Below are positions 25,324 to 33,222 of a DNA stretch of 34,558 bases, in pieces. Positions within the stretch are counted from its first letter, which is position 1. Each line of letters starts with the position of its first letter. Under the pieces are notes generated by a model. That model was not told where the DNA came from. It did not search any database and worked only from the letters and a program-made list of their open reading frames with translations. This stretch comes from Bacillota bacterium (GTDB lineage: Bacteria; Bacillota; Limnochordia; Darwinibacteriales; Darwinibacteriaceae), in contig JAAYMM010000050.1 of assembly GCA_012521335.1 (NCBI GenBank), forward strand, positions 1 through 34,558, in the 5' to 3' direction. Made by a program: the position numbers and the translations under genes.

Positions 25324-27060
25324 CTAGCGGTAGATATTCAGGTCGAAGGTGGCGATGCCGTCCAGGACGAACTGTGTGGAAAGCCGCACCACAACGGGAT
25401 CCACAGGCTCCGCCCAGGCATAATAGCCTAAGGCTTCCAGCTCGTCATATTCTTCACCCTCACCTTCCTCGCCTTCGGGCTTGGACTGCTCTAGGAAGGG
25501 GTAGAACTCGGCTACTAACTCGTTATTCCTCTCCCCATCCATATATTCTTCAATCAGATCATCTAGAGTGTCCGCATTGGCGATGAAGGCCTTCATGGGC
25601 TCCTCGTCTTCCGTCTCTTCGCTGGGCTCGAGAATACTGGTGTGCACGGGCGGCTTGGTATCGTAATAGCTCACCGCGCCGCTGCGCACCGTTACGGTGA
25701 GCAGGCCTTCCGCCGTGTCCGGAGGAACCTGCAGGCGCAGAGTCCTGCTTTCCACCTGCCCCCTGTAGGGCCGGATCAACACTTCCACGTCCACGCTGTC
25801 GCCCGCCCGCACGTAGGACGTTGCGGGCGTGGCTTTTTCGATGGTGGCCGTCTTCCGCTCCCGGGAAACCTCCACTTCGATTTTGATCTGCTGCAGGTCC
25901 ACCGCCTGCAGGTTGTTGGTGAGCAGCAGCTCTAACCCGGAAACCAGGTCCACCAGACTCCATACCGCTATGTCCGAGTCGCTGTAGAACAGGTTCTCTC
26001 TGATCATGCGCTGCCCGAAATCCTTGGACACAAACTCCAGGCGCACATAGGCGGTTCCGTCGCCGATGCGGTCCAACGCCGCATCAATGCTCTGATAGGC
26101 GCTGCTCAGCACCAAAGGCAGGAGCACCTGCTCGTCTTTAACCGCCTCTACATAGTAGTTCTTGCGGATACCCCGTTCCGTGTCCGTCACGGCGATGCTG
26201 ATGGGCACATAGTCCACCGCAGTGCCCAGAAGCCCCCCCACGCCTGCGGTCCGATCCTGGGACACTTTGCCCACAGTGGCCCCCAAAGAGACCACCTTCA
26301 CCGGCGCTTCGAGGTTGGGAATGGTCTGGTGCACATAGGCGGCGGAGGCAAAGAACTCCACCGCGCCCCGGTGGAAGACGGGGTGTCCCATGCCGATGAA
26401 GCGCCCATCTTCCTTCACATGGGTCACGGTGCCGTAGGTGGCCACCGCAAAGTCGCCCCGCAGCAGCTGCACGCCGAACATACTGCCCGGCTCAAAGGCG
26501 GCGGGGCCCGCGGCAGAAGAAGCTGCAAAGGAAGGCATCAGCTGCATGCCCTCGACTCCCAGCGACTTAACCAGGTAGTTCAGATTGCGTTCATTCATGC
26601 CCTGGATCACCAGGGGTGAAGCCACAGCCACCACGTCTTCCGGCAGGGATGGCTCCGGCTCGGGGATCTCGTCGTACAACTTAAACATGTCCACCGCAGG
26701 GGTAACCAAACCGATGCGGTGATCGGAGTAGAGGTAAGTATAGGAAATGGCCCCTAACAGGCGGTCCTGGATGTACACGGGAGAACCGCTCATACCCTTG
26801 GCAATGCCCCCGGCGCGGTCGATGGCGTCGCCGCTTACCCTCACCATGATCAGGTTGCTCAGGGGAGGGCTTTGGGGAACCAGGCCCAGGACTTCAACAT
26901 CAAACGTCTCAATGGTGTTGCCCGAAATCACCGTTTTGCCGATGCCGCGCAGTCCCGGCCGTACTTCCTCCGGCAGGAACAGTTCCACCGCCAGAACCGG
27001 CCAGGCCAACAAGATCGTCACCAGCAGGGCAATTCCAACCCTTAACGGCAGTTTTCCCAT
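25324..27060 (-). CDS. SpoIVB-like peptidase S55 domain protein, secreted
   Basis: A 578-residue secreted protein with a signal peptide (ending VLAV). GGIAKGMSGSPVYIQDRLLG at residues 84-103 carries the GMSGSP serine motif of S55 peptidases (SpoIVB), with Ser93 as likely nucleophile. The candidate His is in FIGMGHPVFHRG (His226 or His230). In SpoIVB the catalytic His comes before the Ser, so the order here looks reversed. After about residue 400 there is a beta-rich region and then an acidic tail (EETEDEEP, EGEEGEGEEYDE). It lies 22 bases after the glycosidase-family gene and 104 bases before bamA. SpoIVB acts in sporulation signalling, but this neighbourhood suggests an envelope role instead. 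Confidence 0.8.
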   Translation of the reverse strand: MGKLPLRVGIALLVTILLAWPVLAVELFLPEEVRPGLRGIGKTVISGNTIETFDVEVLGLVPQSPPLSNLIMVRVSGDAIDRAGGIAKGMSGSPVYIQDRLLGAISYTYLYSDHRIGLVTPAVDMFKLYDEIPEPEPSLPEDVVAVASPLVIQGMNERNLNYLVKSLGVEGMQLMPSFAASSAAGPAAFEPGSMFGVQLLRGDFAVATYGTVTHVKEDGRFIGMGHPVFHRGAVEFFASAAYVHQTIPNLEAPVKVVSLGATVGKVSQDRTAGVGGLLGTAVDYVPISIAVTDTERGIRKNYYVEAVKDEQVLLPLVLSSAYQSIDAALDRIGDGTAYVRLEFVSKDFGQRMIRENLFYSDSDIAVWSLVDLVSGLELLLTNNLQAVDLQQIKIEVEVSRERKTATIEKATPATSYVRAGDSVDVEVLIRPYRGQVESRTLRLQVPPDTAEGLLTVTVRSGAVSYYDTKPPVHTSILEPSEETEDEEPMKAFIANADTLDDLIEEYMDGERNNELVAEFYPFLEQSKPEGEEGEGEEYDELEALGYYAWAEPVDPVVVRLSTQFVLDGIATFDLNIYR

Positions 27061-27082
27061 GAAGCCACCCCTTCACTACCCT

Positions 27083-28489
27083 CTACTTAGCACCTGGAAC
27101 AACCACTATGGCATTAGCTACTGCCCGCTCTTTTCCGTCTGAAGGCAGGTTCAGCACCAAGTTGCGCACAATCATGGTGGTGGAACCGCCTCCGTCTAGA
27201 TTCATGGCCTCAAGCGCTCCCAACTCTATGAGAAGATTCCCTAGTTCTTCCAGGGTCATACCTACACTAATGTTCGGCTGTCTTCCGTTCACCGTAACCA
27301 GCAGCAGCTTCTGATCGGCTGTGATGCCGATGGCGGTGCGGGGAGCCCGCCCTTTGAGGATATCATCCTTGAACTGCTCAGCTTCGCCGGTAATATCCAA
27401 AACGCCTCCCCGCAAGAGCCTTGGCCCGCCGCCGATAATCTGCCTAATACCCAGCTCGCTCCAGTCGGGCTGGAGGTTGATCACCACTTCCACCTGGTCG
27501 CCCACCTTGAGCCCGGCCAGGTACTGGCGCTGCGCTCCGTGGGCGGAAAGGACGAGGCCGCCTGGAGGTATGGTGCTGTTGCCTTCCGGCTGCAGCTGCA
27601 CCACCACGCCGTCCACCACCACAACCTCGTAGCCGTAGACATTGGTATTGGTCTTGGTTCCGTAGGCCTCTGTGTACACAATCAGCTCATCCTGGAGCCG
27701 CGGCCGGTTCAACCCGGAGATCGAGGTGAGCAGCTCGCCTGCATACCAGAGCTCGCCCACGAAGCCCACGTTATCGATGATAGCTCCCTGGGGGCCCAAG
27801 CCCACCGCCGTGCGGTTAGCATAGGGCTCGGTGATCAGCTCGCCGTCAATCATGAACACGCCCAGGGGCCTGCCGTTGGACGCAAAATAGGCACCGTTGA
27901 CCGCCGCAATGGCCCCGGTGCGCTTGGCCATATCGCTGACCCGCTCCGCCCCGTAGACACGGTCTTGAGCCAAAACAAGCTTTACTTCCCAGTTGCGCCG
28001 GAGATCTATCTCCAAGTAGTTTACCACATTAGGCCCATAGCTGTCAGCCCTGCGCTGGTGGCCGTAAACCACGCCAAGTTCCACCAGGCGGGTGGTGGTC
28101 TGCGCAAATGTCTTGGGGATGACCAGCTGGAAGAGCTCCTCGTCCTCGCAGACTGCACCTTCCGGCAGCTGGTAGTTGAACTCCAGCACCAGCCGGGACG
28201 AGCCGTCCTCCCCTTCCGTGTAGCGCAGCTCGCGCAGGGCCACATCGCCCACCAGAGCCTGCTCGGGCATGCCCTGCAGGGGCCGGTTGGAATCTACAAT
28301 CACCTTCATGGGATGGGAGGTGTAGCTCACCGCCAGCTCCTGACCCACAGCCTTGGGCACGGTCAGCACTACCTGCTCCGGCAGGACGGCCAAAGCCTCT
28401 GGCAGGGCAGCAGCGGCCAGGGCTCCAGAAAAGGCAGTGAAAAGTGTTAATAATAAGAAAACAGCTGGCGGAGCCCATCTCCACCGCAC
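27083..28489 (-). CDS. Secreted phosphodiester glycosidase (NAGPA) family protein
   Basis: About 468 residues with a signal peptide and, in the C-terminal two thirds, the phosphodiester glycosidase domain of the NAGPA family, which removes N-acetylglucosamine from phosphodiester-linked sugars. Recognisable segments are GAIAAVNGAYFASNGRPLGV, RTAIGITADQKLLLVTVNGR and EAMNLDGGGSTTM. The N-terminal region (SYTSHPMKVIVDSNRPLQG) is beta-rich and may bind the wall. The GTG start at 28489 follows AGGGGGG and opens the signal peptide; the frame continues upstream to 28549, into the flgJ terminator region, which is unlikely to be coding. It starts the operon with the S55 protein and bamA; its natural substrate is unknown. 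Confidence 0.85.
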   Translation of the reverse strand: MRWRWAPPAVFLLLTLFTAFSGALAAAALPEALAVLPEQVVLTVPKAVGQELAVSYTSHPMKVIVDSNRPLQGMPEQALVGDVALRELRYTEGEDGSSRLVLEFNYQLPEGAVCEDEELFQLVIPKTFAQTTTRLVELGVVYGHQRRADSYGPNVVNYLEIDLRRNWEVKLVLAQDRVYGAERVSDMAKRTGAIAAVNGAYFASNGRPLGVFMIDGELITEPYANRTAVGLGPQGAIIDNVGFVGELWYAGELLTSISGLNRPRLQDELIVYTEAYGTKTNTNVYGYEVVVVDGVVVQLQPEGNSTIPPGGLVLSAHGAQRQYLAGLKVGDQVEVVINLQPDWSELGIRQIIGGGPRLLRGGVLDITGEAEQFKDDILKGRAPRTAIGITADQKLLLVTVNGRQPNISVGMTLEELGNLLIELGALEAMNLDGGGSTTMIVRNLVLNLPSDGKERAVANAIVVVPGAK

Positions 28490-28549
28490 AGGCAATCCCC
28501 CCTGCGTTTTGCTATTACAATTCTTGACAGCCCAGTGTTTTCCTGCCAC

Positions 28550-28584
28550 AAAATAAACTCCACAACGCCATGTTTGTGGAGTTT
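28550..28584 (-). terminator. Rho-independent terminator of the flagellar operon
   Basis: AAACTCCACAA and TTGTGGAGTTT form an 11-bp perfect stem around an 8-base loop (28566-28573), followed by ATTTT on the minus strand. It lies just past the flgJ stop and ends the flgF-flgJ transcript. Confidence 0.9.
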
Positions 28585-28596
28585 GAGGGGCTGAAC

Positions 28597-28914
28597 CTAG
28601 TCTTCCTCTTCAGGAAGGAAGCGGGACATCTGTTCGTAGATAAGCTTGGCGAGGCCGATCCCCTGCGCCTGAGAACTGTTCAGAGCCAGTTCCTGGTCAA
28701 GCAGGGACTGGAACAGCTTTTCCGCCCGGCGGTCGCCGAGAAGGTCATTTTCCGGCACTGTGCGCCGCATCTCTGTGAGCAGCATCTGCACAAACAGGGC
28801 TTCAAACTGCTCAGCCGCCTCCCGCAGCGCGGCCTGGGATCCAGACTGTTTGCGCTTGCCCAGGGCTTCCGCCTGATCGGCCAGCAGATCGCCGGGGCTC
28901 CAATTCACCCGCAT
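28597..28914 (-). CDS. flgJ: Flagellar rod-binding protein FlgJ (N-terminal domain only)
   Basis: A 105-residue protein matching the FlgJ N-terminal rod-binding domain: AAEQFEALFVQMLLTEMR and QSLLDQELALNSSQ are the conserved helices. In Escherichia coli FlgJ this is fused to a muramidase that opens the wall for the rod; the muramidase is absent here, as in many other bacteria. The gene closes the flagellar operon, 11 bases after flgI, behind GGAGGG. Confidence 0.92.
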   Translation of the reverse strand: MRVNWSPGDLLADQAEALGKRKQSGSQAALREAAEQFEALFVQMLLTEMRRTVPENDLLGDRRAEKLFQSLLDQELALNSSQAQGIGLAKLIYEQMSRFLPEEED

Positions 28915-28925
28915 GCTGTACCCTC

Positions 28926-30041
28926 CTAAAGAATGATCAACTCTCCATAGAGCGCCCCCGCGGCCTTCACGGCCTGGAGGATGGCGATGATATCCCGGGG
29001 CGATGCGCCCACGGCGTTGAGAGCATCCACCAGTTCCTGCACACTGGGCGCGCCGCCCAGCACAGTGGTGGTGCCGTAGCTCTGCTCCGGCTGCATGAAT
29101 TCTCCAAACAGGCCGCCGTCTCCTCCCGCCAGGCCCGCATTTTGCGCAGCACCGATCTGTACCTTGAGATTGCCGTGGGATACGGCTACAGGGGCAATGC
29201 GCACCTGGGAGCCCATAACCACGGTGCCTGTGCGCTCGTTGACCACTACCCGGGCGTTGGTGTCGGGCCGCACGGGCAGTTCCTCAAGTTCAGCGATGAA
29301 GGCTACCACATTGCCCTGGTAACCGGCAGGCACCTGGATTTCCACTGTGGCCTGATCCCTGGCCCTAGCCAGGCCCTGGCCGAAGACCGCGTTCACCACT
29401 TCCACCAGGCGGTGGGCTGTGGTGAAATCAGGCTCCAGGAGCACCAAAGACAGGGTCCCGTCAGCAGCTAAGTCTCGGGCCTGCACTTCCCGCTCCACAA
29501 TGGCTCCGTTGGGCACGGTGCCCACTGTAGTGTGCACGCTCTGGGCAGAACTGCCCCGCCCGGCCACCCCACCCAGGGAAATGGGCCCCTGGGCCACCGC
29601 GTACACCTGGCCGTTAGCGGCCTGGAGCGGCGTCTGCAGCAGGAAGCCTCCCTGGAGGCTGCGGGCATCGCCGATGGAGGCCACCGTCACATCGATGCGG
29701 TCTCCCACCCTGAGCGAGGTGGGCAGGTCCGCAGTAACCATGACGGCAGCAATATTGCGCATGCGCAGGTCATCTGGAGACACGGAAATCCCGAAGTTCT
29801 CCAGCATATTGGCGATCATCTGAATGTTCGCCCTAGCGCCGGAGCCGTCACCCGTCCCCTGCAGGCCAACCACCAGGCCCAAGCCGTAGATCTGGTTGTC
29901 GCGCACGCCCTGCACCCGGGCCACATCCTTTACCCGCACAATGGGGGTGTCGTAGCGGATGGGCTCAACCCCCTGGGCCCAGGCGGTGCCTGCGCTGAGC
30001 AGGATGATCCCCAACGCCAGCCAAGCAAGTCTCTTAAACAT
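28926..30041 (-). CDS. flgI: Flagellar P-ring protein FlgI
   Basis: A 371-residue secreted protein with a signal peptide (ending AWAQ) and the FlgI fold. The marks are VKDVARVQGVRDNQIYGLGL, GDGSGARANIQMIANMLENFG, MRNIAAVMVTADLP and the final VQELVDALNAVGASPRDIIA, all strongly conserved. FlgI forms the P ring around the rod in the peptidoglycan layer. P and L rings belong to flagella that cross an outer membrane, so this is strong evidence that the cell is diderm. The ATG at 30041 follows GAGGAGG. Confidence 0.96.
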   Translation of the reverse strand: MFKRLAWLALGIILLSAGTAWAQGVEPIRYDTPIVRVKDVARVQGVRDNQIYGLGLVVGLQGTGDGSGARANIQMIANMLENFGISVSPDDLRMRNIAAVMVTADLPTSLRVGDRIDVTVASIGDARSLQGGFLLQTPLQAANGQVYAVAQGPISLGGVAGRGSSAQSVHTTVGTVPNGAIVEREVQARDLAADGTLSLVLLEPDFTTAHRLVEVVNAVFGQGLARARDQATVEIQVPAGYQGNVVAFIAELEELPVRPDTNARVVVNERTGTVVMGSQVRIAPVAVSHGNLKVQIGAAQNAGLAGGDGGLFGEFMQPEQSYGTTTVLGGAPSVQELVDALNAVGASPRDIIAILQAVKAAGALYGELIIL

Positions 30042-30061
30042 ATGCGTTCCTCCTCATCCTG

Positions 30062-30658
30062 CTAGAAAAGCCAGTTGAACAGGCGGGTCAGCAGGCCCGG
30101 CTTGTTTTTGTCGCCTACCGCGCCCGTACCTACAAAGGAAATCTCCGCATCGGCCACAAAGGTGGACAGCACGGTGTTGTCCGGGGCAATGTCTTCGCTG
30201 CGCACCAGGCCGGTGAGCACTATCTCCTGCTCTTCTCCGTTGACCACGATTTTCTGCCGGCCCTCAATGAGCATGGTGTTGTTGGCATAGGTCTCGATCA
30301 CCTTGGTGGTGATCTTCGCCGTCAGGCTGCCGCCCCGGGTTGTGGATCCGTCCGCGGAGAAACTGTCGCCCCCGCCCAAGCGCAGCAGAGGAATGAGATC
30401 GGCCAGCACCCCCGCGCCCGGACCTACCGATACTTCGGAGTCCTTCCCGGTGCTGGTGGCAGCCACCTGCCTGGCCTGGGCCTGTTCTACGATGATCACT
30501 GTAACCAGATCACCCGGCCGCCTGGCCTTGCGGTCCGAGAACATTGACTGCGGCTGATCCACTGGGAAGAGCGACTCCGCCAAGATCAGCGCAGAGCTGC
30601 CCATGATAATTCCCACGGCGGACAGCACAGCAATGGTGATTATAGTCAACCGTCTCAC
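30062..30658 (-). CDS. flgH: Flagellar L-ring protein FlgH, without lipoprotein cysteine
   Basis: A 198-residue L-ring protein, which lines the flagellar passage through the outer membrane. FlgH marks are SMFSDRKARRPGDLVTVIIV, GSLTAKITTKVIETYANNTM, IEGRQKIVVNGEEQEIVLTG and the end KNKPGLLTRLFNWLF. Usual FlgH proteins are lipoproteins with Cys after the signal; here the signal region (GIIMGSSALILAESLF) and the whole protein have no Cys, so it cannot be lipidated in the usual way. The GTG start overlaps the flgA stop by four bases (GTGA). Confidence 0.93.
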   Translation of the reverse strand: MRRLTIITIAVLSAVGIIMGSSALILAESLFPVDQPQSMFSDRKARRPGDLVTVIIVEQAQARQVAATSTGKDSEVSVGPGAGVLADLIPLLRLGGGDSFSADGSTTRGGSLTAKITTKVIETYANNTMLIEGRQKIVVNGEEQEIVLTGLVRSEDIAPDNTVLSTFVADAEISFVGTGAVGDKNKPGLLTRLFNWLF

Positions 30659-31443
30659 GGCAAATCTGCCCCCTTCATCTGCACCTGAACTGTGTGGGCA
30701 TCAATAATCTCGGCACTCACCCTCTGTCGGGAGAGGGTGTTCTCCACTTCAATGACATCGCCCAGCATGCCGCTCTGCCGGGCAATCCCCGGTGCGGTTA
30801 CGGTGACGCTTCCCGTCTGCACTACAATCGTCACCGCGGTTCCCCGCTCGATGAGGGGGACTTCCTCCACATGGATCTCAGTGAGGGGAGTTCCCGTAAG
30901 CACCGTCCTGGTAGTGCGCAGGCCCACGAACTCTTCTGCGCTGCGGGTTTCCGTCCAGCCGCCCTTGATCTCCCTCAGTTCCACCTGGAGATCATCCAGG
31001 GTCAGCACTTCTCCCCGCTTGATGTCCCGGGCTGCCACCACCACAGCATACACAGGCGCACCGCTCTCTGCCTGGACAGTGCTCTCCACCGGGGCACGCT
31101 GCACTCTGAACACCCGCACGCTGTCCGCCCCCTGGAATTCCACCAGGCGGGGATCCACCCCGGCGTGGCGCAGGCGCACCTCAATGTGCCCTTCGGTCAC
31201 ATTGCGGGAACTGCCCGGCTGAGGCGCAGTCCCGGCGCTCACGGCCGCCAGTTTTTCCACCAAATCAGGCGGGCCGCTGATTTCTGCGATCTCCCCTAAC
31301 AGGAGCTCTGAGCCCTGCACCGTGACGCTCTCGGGCAGGATCAAAACCGCCTTTTCCTGCTCAGCCCCCCAGGCCGCGGGGCCGGCCAGCAGAGCCATCA
31401 CTAGAAGCGCAGCCAGAACCCCCAGAATCCCTTTTCTAAACAT
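30655..31443 (-). CDS. flgA: Flagellar P-ring assembly chaperone FlgA
   Basis: A 262-residue secreted protein with a signal peptide ending AWGAE and a C-terminal SAF/FlgA domain. The family segments are VVVAARDIKRGEVLTLDDL, then FVGLRTTRTVLTGTPLTEIH and VTAPGIARQSGMLGDVIEVE. FlgA helps FlgI subunits assemble into the P ring in the periplasm. Its ATG follows the flgG stop by 5 bases without a good ribosome site, so it probably depends on reinitiation after flgG. Confidence 0.92.
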   Translation of the reverse strand: MFRKGILGVLAALLVMALLAGPAAWGAEQEKAVLILPESVTVQGSELLLGEIAEISGPPDLVEKLAAVSAGTAPQPGSSRNVTEGHIEVRLRHAGVDPRLVEFQGADSVRVFRVQRAPVESTVQAESGAPVYAVVVAARDIKRGEVLTLDDLQVELREIKGGWTETRSAEEFVGLRTTRTVLTGTPLTEIHVEEVPLIERGTAVTIVVQTGSVTVTAPGIARQSGMLGDVIEVENTLSRQRVSAEIIDAHTVQVQMKGADLP

Positions 31444-31448
31444 CAGGC

Positions 31449-32237
31449 TTAACGACGCAGGTTGTTGGCGGCCTGGAGCATCTCATCGGAAGCCTGAATG
31501 GCCTTGGAGTTGCTTTCGTAAGCCCTTTGGGCCACGATCATGTTTACCATTTCTTCCACAACCTGCACGTTGGACATCTCCAGGAAGTTCTGGGCCAAAG
31601 TGCCGAAACCATCCAGGCCGGGCCGGCCTACCATAGGCTCGCCGCTGGCTGCTGTACCGCTGAACAGATTGCGGCCGGCACTCTGCAGCCCGCCTGGGTT
31701 CACGAAGCGTACGAGTTCAATTTCGCCGATGCGCTGCGGCTCGTCATCACCGGGATACATCACGGTTACCGTGCCGTCAGAAGCGATGCTGAGCTCCAAC
31801 GCCTCCGGAGGCACCACGATCTCCGGCCAGATGGGAAAGCCATCTGAGGTGGTGATGCGCCCTTCAGCGTCCAGCTTAAACGCACCATCGCGTGTGTAGC
31901 GGATGCTTCCGTCGGGCAGGAGCACCTGGAAAAACCCATCGCCCTCAATCACCACATCGAGGGGGTTATCCGTCTGCTGGTACATGCCTTGGGTGAACAT
32001 TCTCTGGGTAGCCACCGGGCGTACACCGTGGCCCACCTGGATCCCCGCAGGAATCTGGGCTCCCGCGGTGGAGGGCGTCCCTGCGTACTTCACCGTCTGG
32101 TAGAGCAGGTCTTGAAAGTCCACCCGGCTCTTTTTGAAACCTGTCGTGTTCACGTTGGCGAGGTTGTTGGAAATAACATCGATCTTGGTCTGCTGGGCGG
32201 TCATGCCGGAGGCAGCCGTCCACAATGCGCGCATCAT
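31449..32237 (-). CDS. flgG: Flagellar distal rod protein FlgG (FlhP-like)
   Basis: A 262-residue axial protein of the FlgG family. The N-terminal [20 protein letters not shown], then [20 protein letters not shown], and the C-terminal [19 protein letters not shown] are the paired axial coiled-coil ends. The middle has the FlgG pattern [12 protein letters not shown]. Two Met codons start the gene behind AAAGGAGG; the first (32237) is used here. In Bacillus the gene in this place is called flhP. FlgG forms the distal rod that passes through the P and L rings, encoded just after it. Confidence 0.95.
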   Translation of the reverse strand: MMRALWTAASGMTAQQTKIDVISNNLANVNTTGFKKSRVDFQDLLYQTVKYAGTPSTAGAQIPAGIQVGHGVRPVATQRMFTQGMYQQTDNPLDVVIEGDGFFQVLLPDGSIRYTRDGAFKLDAEGRITTSDGFPIWPEIVVPPEALELSIASDGTVTVMYPGDDEPQRIGEIELVRFVNPGGLQSAGRNLFSGTAASGEPMVGRPGLDGFGTLAQNFLEMSNVQVVEEMVNMIVAQRAYESNSKAIQASDEMLQAANNLRR

Positions 32238-32297
32238 AACAAAAAAGCCCTCCTTTTGCTGTCGAAAGTGAGCACAGCCTAAGAGAGGGGTATGTAT

Positions 32298-32325
32298 GAA
32301 GCTATCTCAGTCGGTCGATAGCTTC
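32298..32325 (-). other. Perfect hairpin in the 174-base flgF-flgG gap
   Basis: GAAGCTATC and GATAGCTTC form a 9-bp perfect inverted repeat around a 10-base spacer, about 60 bases before flgG. No T run follows on the minus strand, so it is not a standard terminator. Nearby, CAGAGGC occurs twice. It may be a processing or stability element, or an operator, that sets flgG apart from flgF. Confidence 0.4.
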
Positions 32326-32411
32326 CCGGCCTCTGTTGCCAGTCCAGCCTCTGTTCCCCTCAGGCCTGCCTCTTACTGCCAACTTTTGCTTTTTGCTGCC
32401 TAGCTTTCAAA

Positions 32412-33146
32412 CTAAACCTCATTGATAATCTTGCCGAGCGTCTCGTCGAAGGCCTGCACCACCTTCTGGTTGGCCTCGTAGGCCCGCTGAATGTTGATCA
32501 AGTTCACCATTTCCCTGACCACATTCACATTGGCCAGCTCGATCATGCCCGGTGCCAGCATCGCCCGGTAGCGGAACGGATCGCCCGCTTCCGGCGTGGC
32601 CTCAAACAGGTTGGCTCCCCTTCTGATCAGCCCGTTGCGGTCGTTGAACTCCACGATCAGGAGCCTGTCCACCACCTGGCCGTTCACCAGCACTTCTCCC
32701 GTCTCGGTGAAGTAAACCGGGCCTTCACCTACGTAGATGGGGCCGTTTTCACCCCGCACCAGATTCCCGTCCAGAGTAGCCAGAAGCCCGCTGGGGTTAA
32801 TGGTAAAGCGCCCATCCCGGGTGTACCTGGTCCCCTCCGGCGTGGCGATGACGAAAAACCCCGCCCCCACCAGGGCCACATCGAGAGGATTTTCCGTTGT
32901 GCGCAGCACCCCTGGGGCGAAGGAGGTATGGCTGCCCTCCACCAGGGCCCCTGTTCCCAAGGCGCCCACACCGCGAGCCTGCCCTTGGAACACTCTGTAC
33001 ACCGGCCTCTGGGGAGCTGAGTAAATGTGAGCGGTCTGCCTTTGGAATCCTGCTGTATCTACGTTGGCCAGGTTGTTGCTGGCAACATCCATGCGCATGG
33101 ATTCCACCAGCATGCCCGATGCTGCTGTATAGATGCCGCGGAGTAT
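32412..33146 (-). CDS. flgF: Flagellar rod protein FlgF (FlhO-like), apparent AUA start
   Basis: A flagellar axial protein of the FlgF/FlhO type, about 244 residues. Conserved ends are RGIYTAASGM and MDVASNNLANVDTAGFQRQT at the N-terminus and MVNLINIQRAYEANQKVVQ at the C-terminus; the middle is FlgF-like (DVALVGAGFFVIATPEGTRY). The first ATG in frame (33113) lies inside the conserved N-terminus. Upstream codons down to the stop TAG at 33161-33159 are GGG GGT GAT CTT ATA CTC CGC GGC ATC, with no ATG, GTG or TTG. The ribosome site AGGGGGG (33160-33154) is 7 bases from ATA at 33146, which would give MLRGIYTAASGM, as expected for the family. In the Bacillus gene order this is flhO. Confidence 0.88.
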   Translation of the reverse strand: MLRGIYTAASGMLVESMRMDVASNNLANVDTAGFQRQTAHIYSAPQRPVYRVFQGQARGVGALGTGALVEGSHTSFAPGVLRTTENPLDVALVGAGFFVIATPEGTRYTRDGRFTINPSGLLATLDGNLVRGENGPIYVGEGPVYFTETGEVLVNGQVVDRLLIVEFNDRNGLIRRGANLFEATPEAGDPFRYRAMLAPGMIELANVNVVREMVNLINIQRAYEANQKVVQAFDETLGKIINEV

Positions 33147-33175
33147 AAGATCACCCCCCTAGTTTCCTGATCCCC

Positions 33176-33203
33176 TTATCGGCACAAGGGAAGAAAAACT
33201 TTA
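33176..33203 (-). promoter_or_regulatory. Sigma-28 (FliA/SigD) flagellar promoter for flgF
   Basis: The minus strand carries TAAAGTTT, 12 bases, then GCCGATAA (33183-33176). Both boxes match the sigma-28 consensus exactly; the usual spacing is 11. Transcription would start near 33168, shortly before the flgF ribosome site. The -35 box overlaps the mbl terminator. In Bacillus subtilis flhO-flhP is a sigma-D target, which agrees. Confidence 0.85.
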
Positions 33204-33222
33204 GGGCGCTCAGCGCGCCCTA
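33194..33222 (-). terminator. Rho-independent terminator of mbl
   Basis: TAGGGCGC, loop GCTGA, GCGCCCTA, then AAGTTTTT on the minus strand. The loop includes the mbl stop codon TGA, so the stem begins inside the last codons. The last bases of the stem are also the -35 element of the sigma-28 promoter. Confidence 0.85.
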
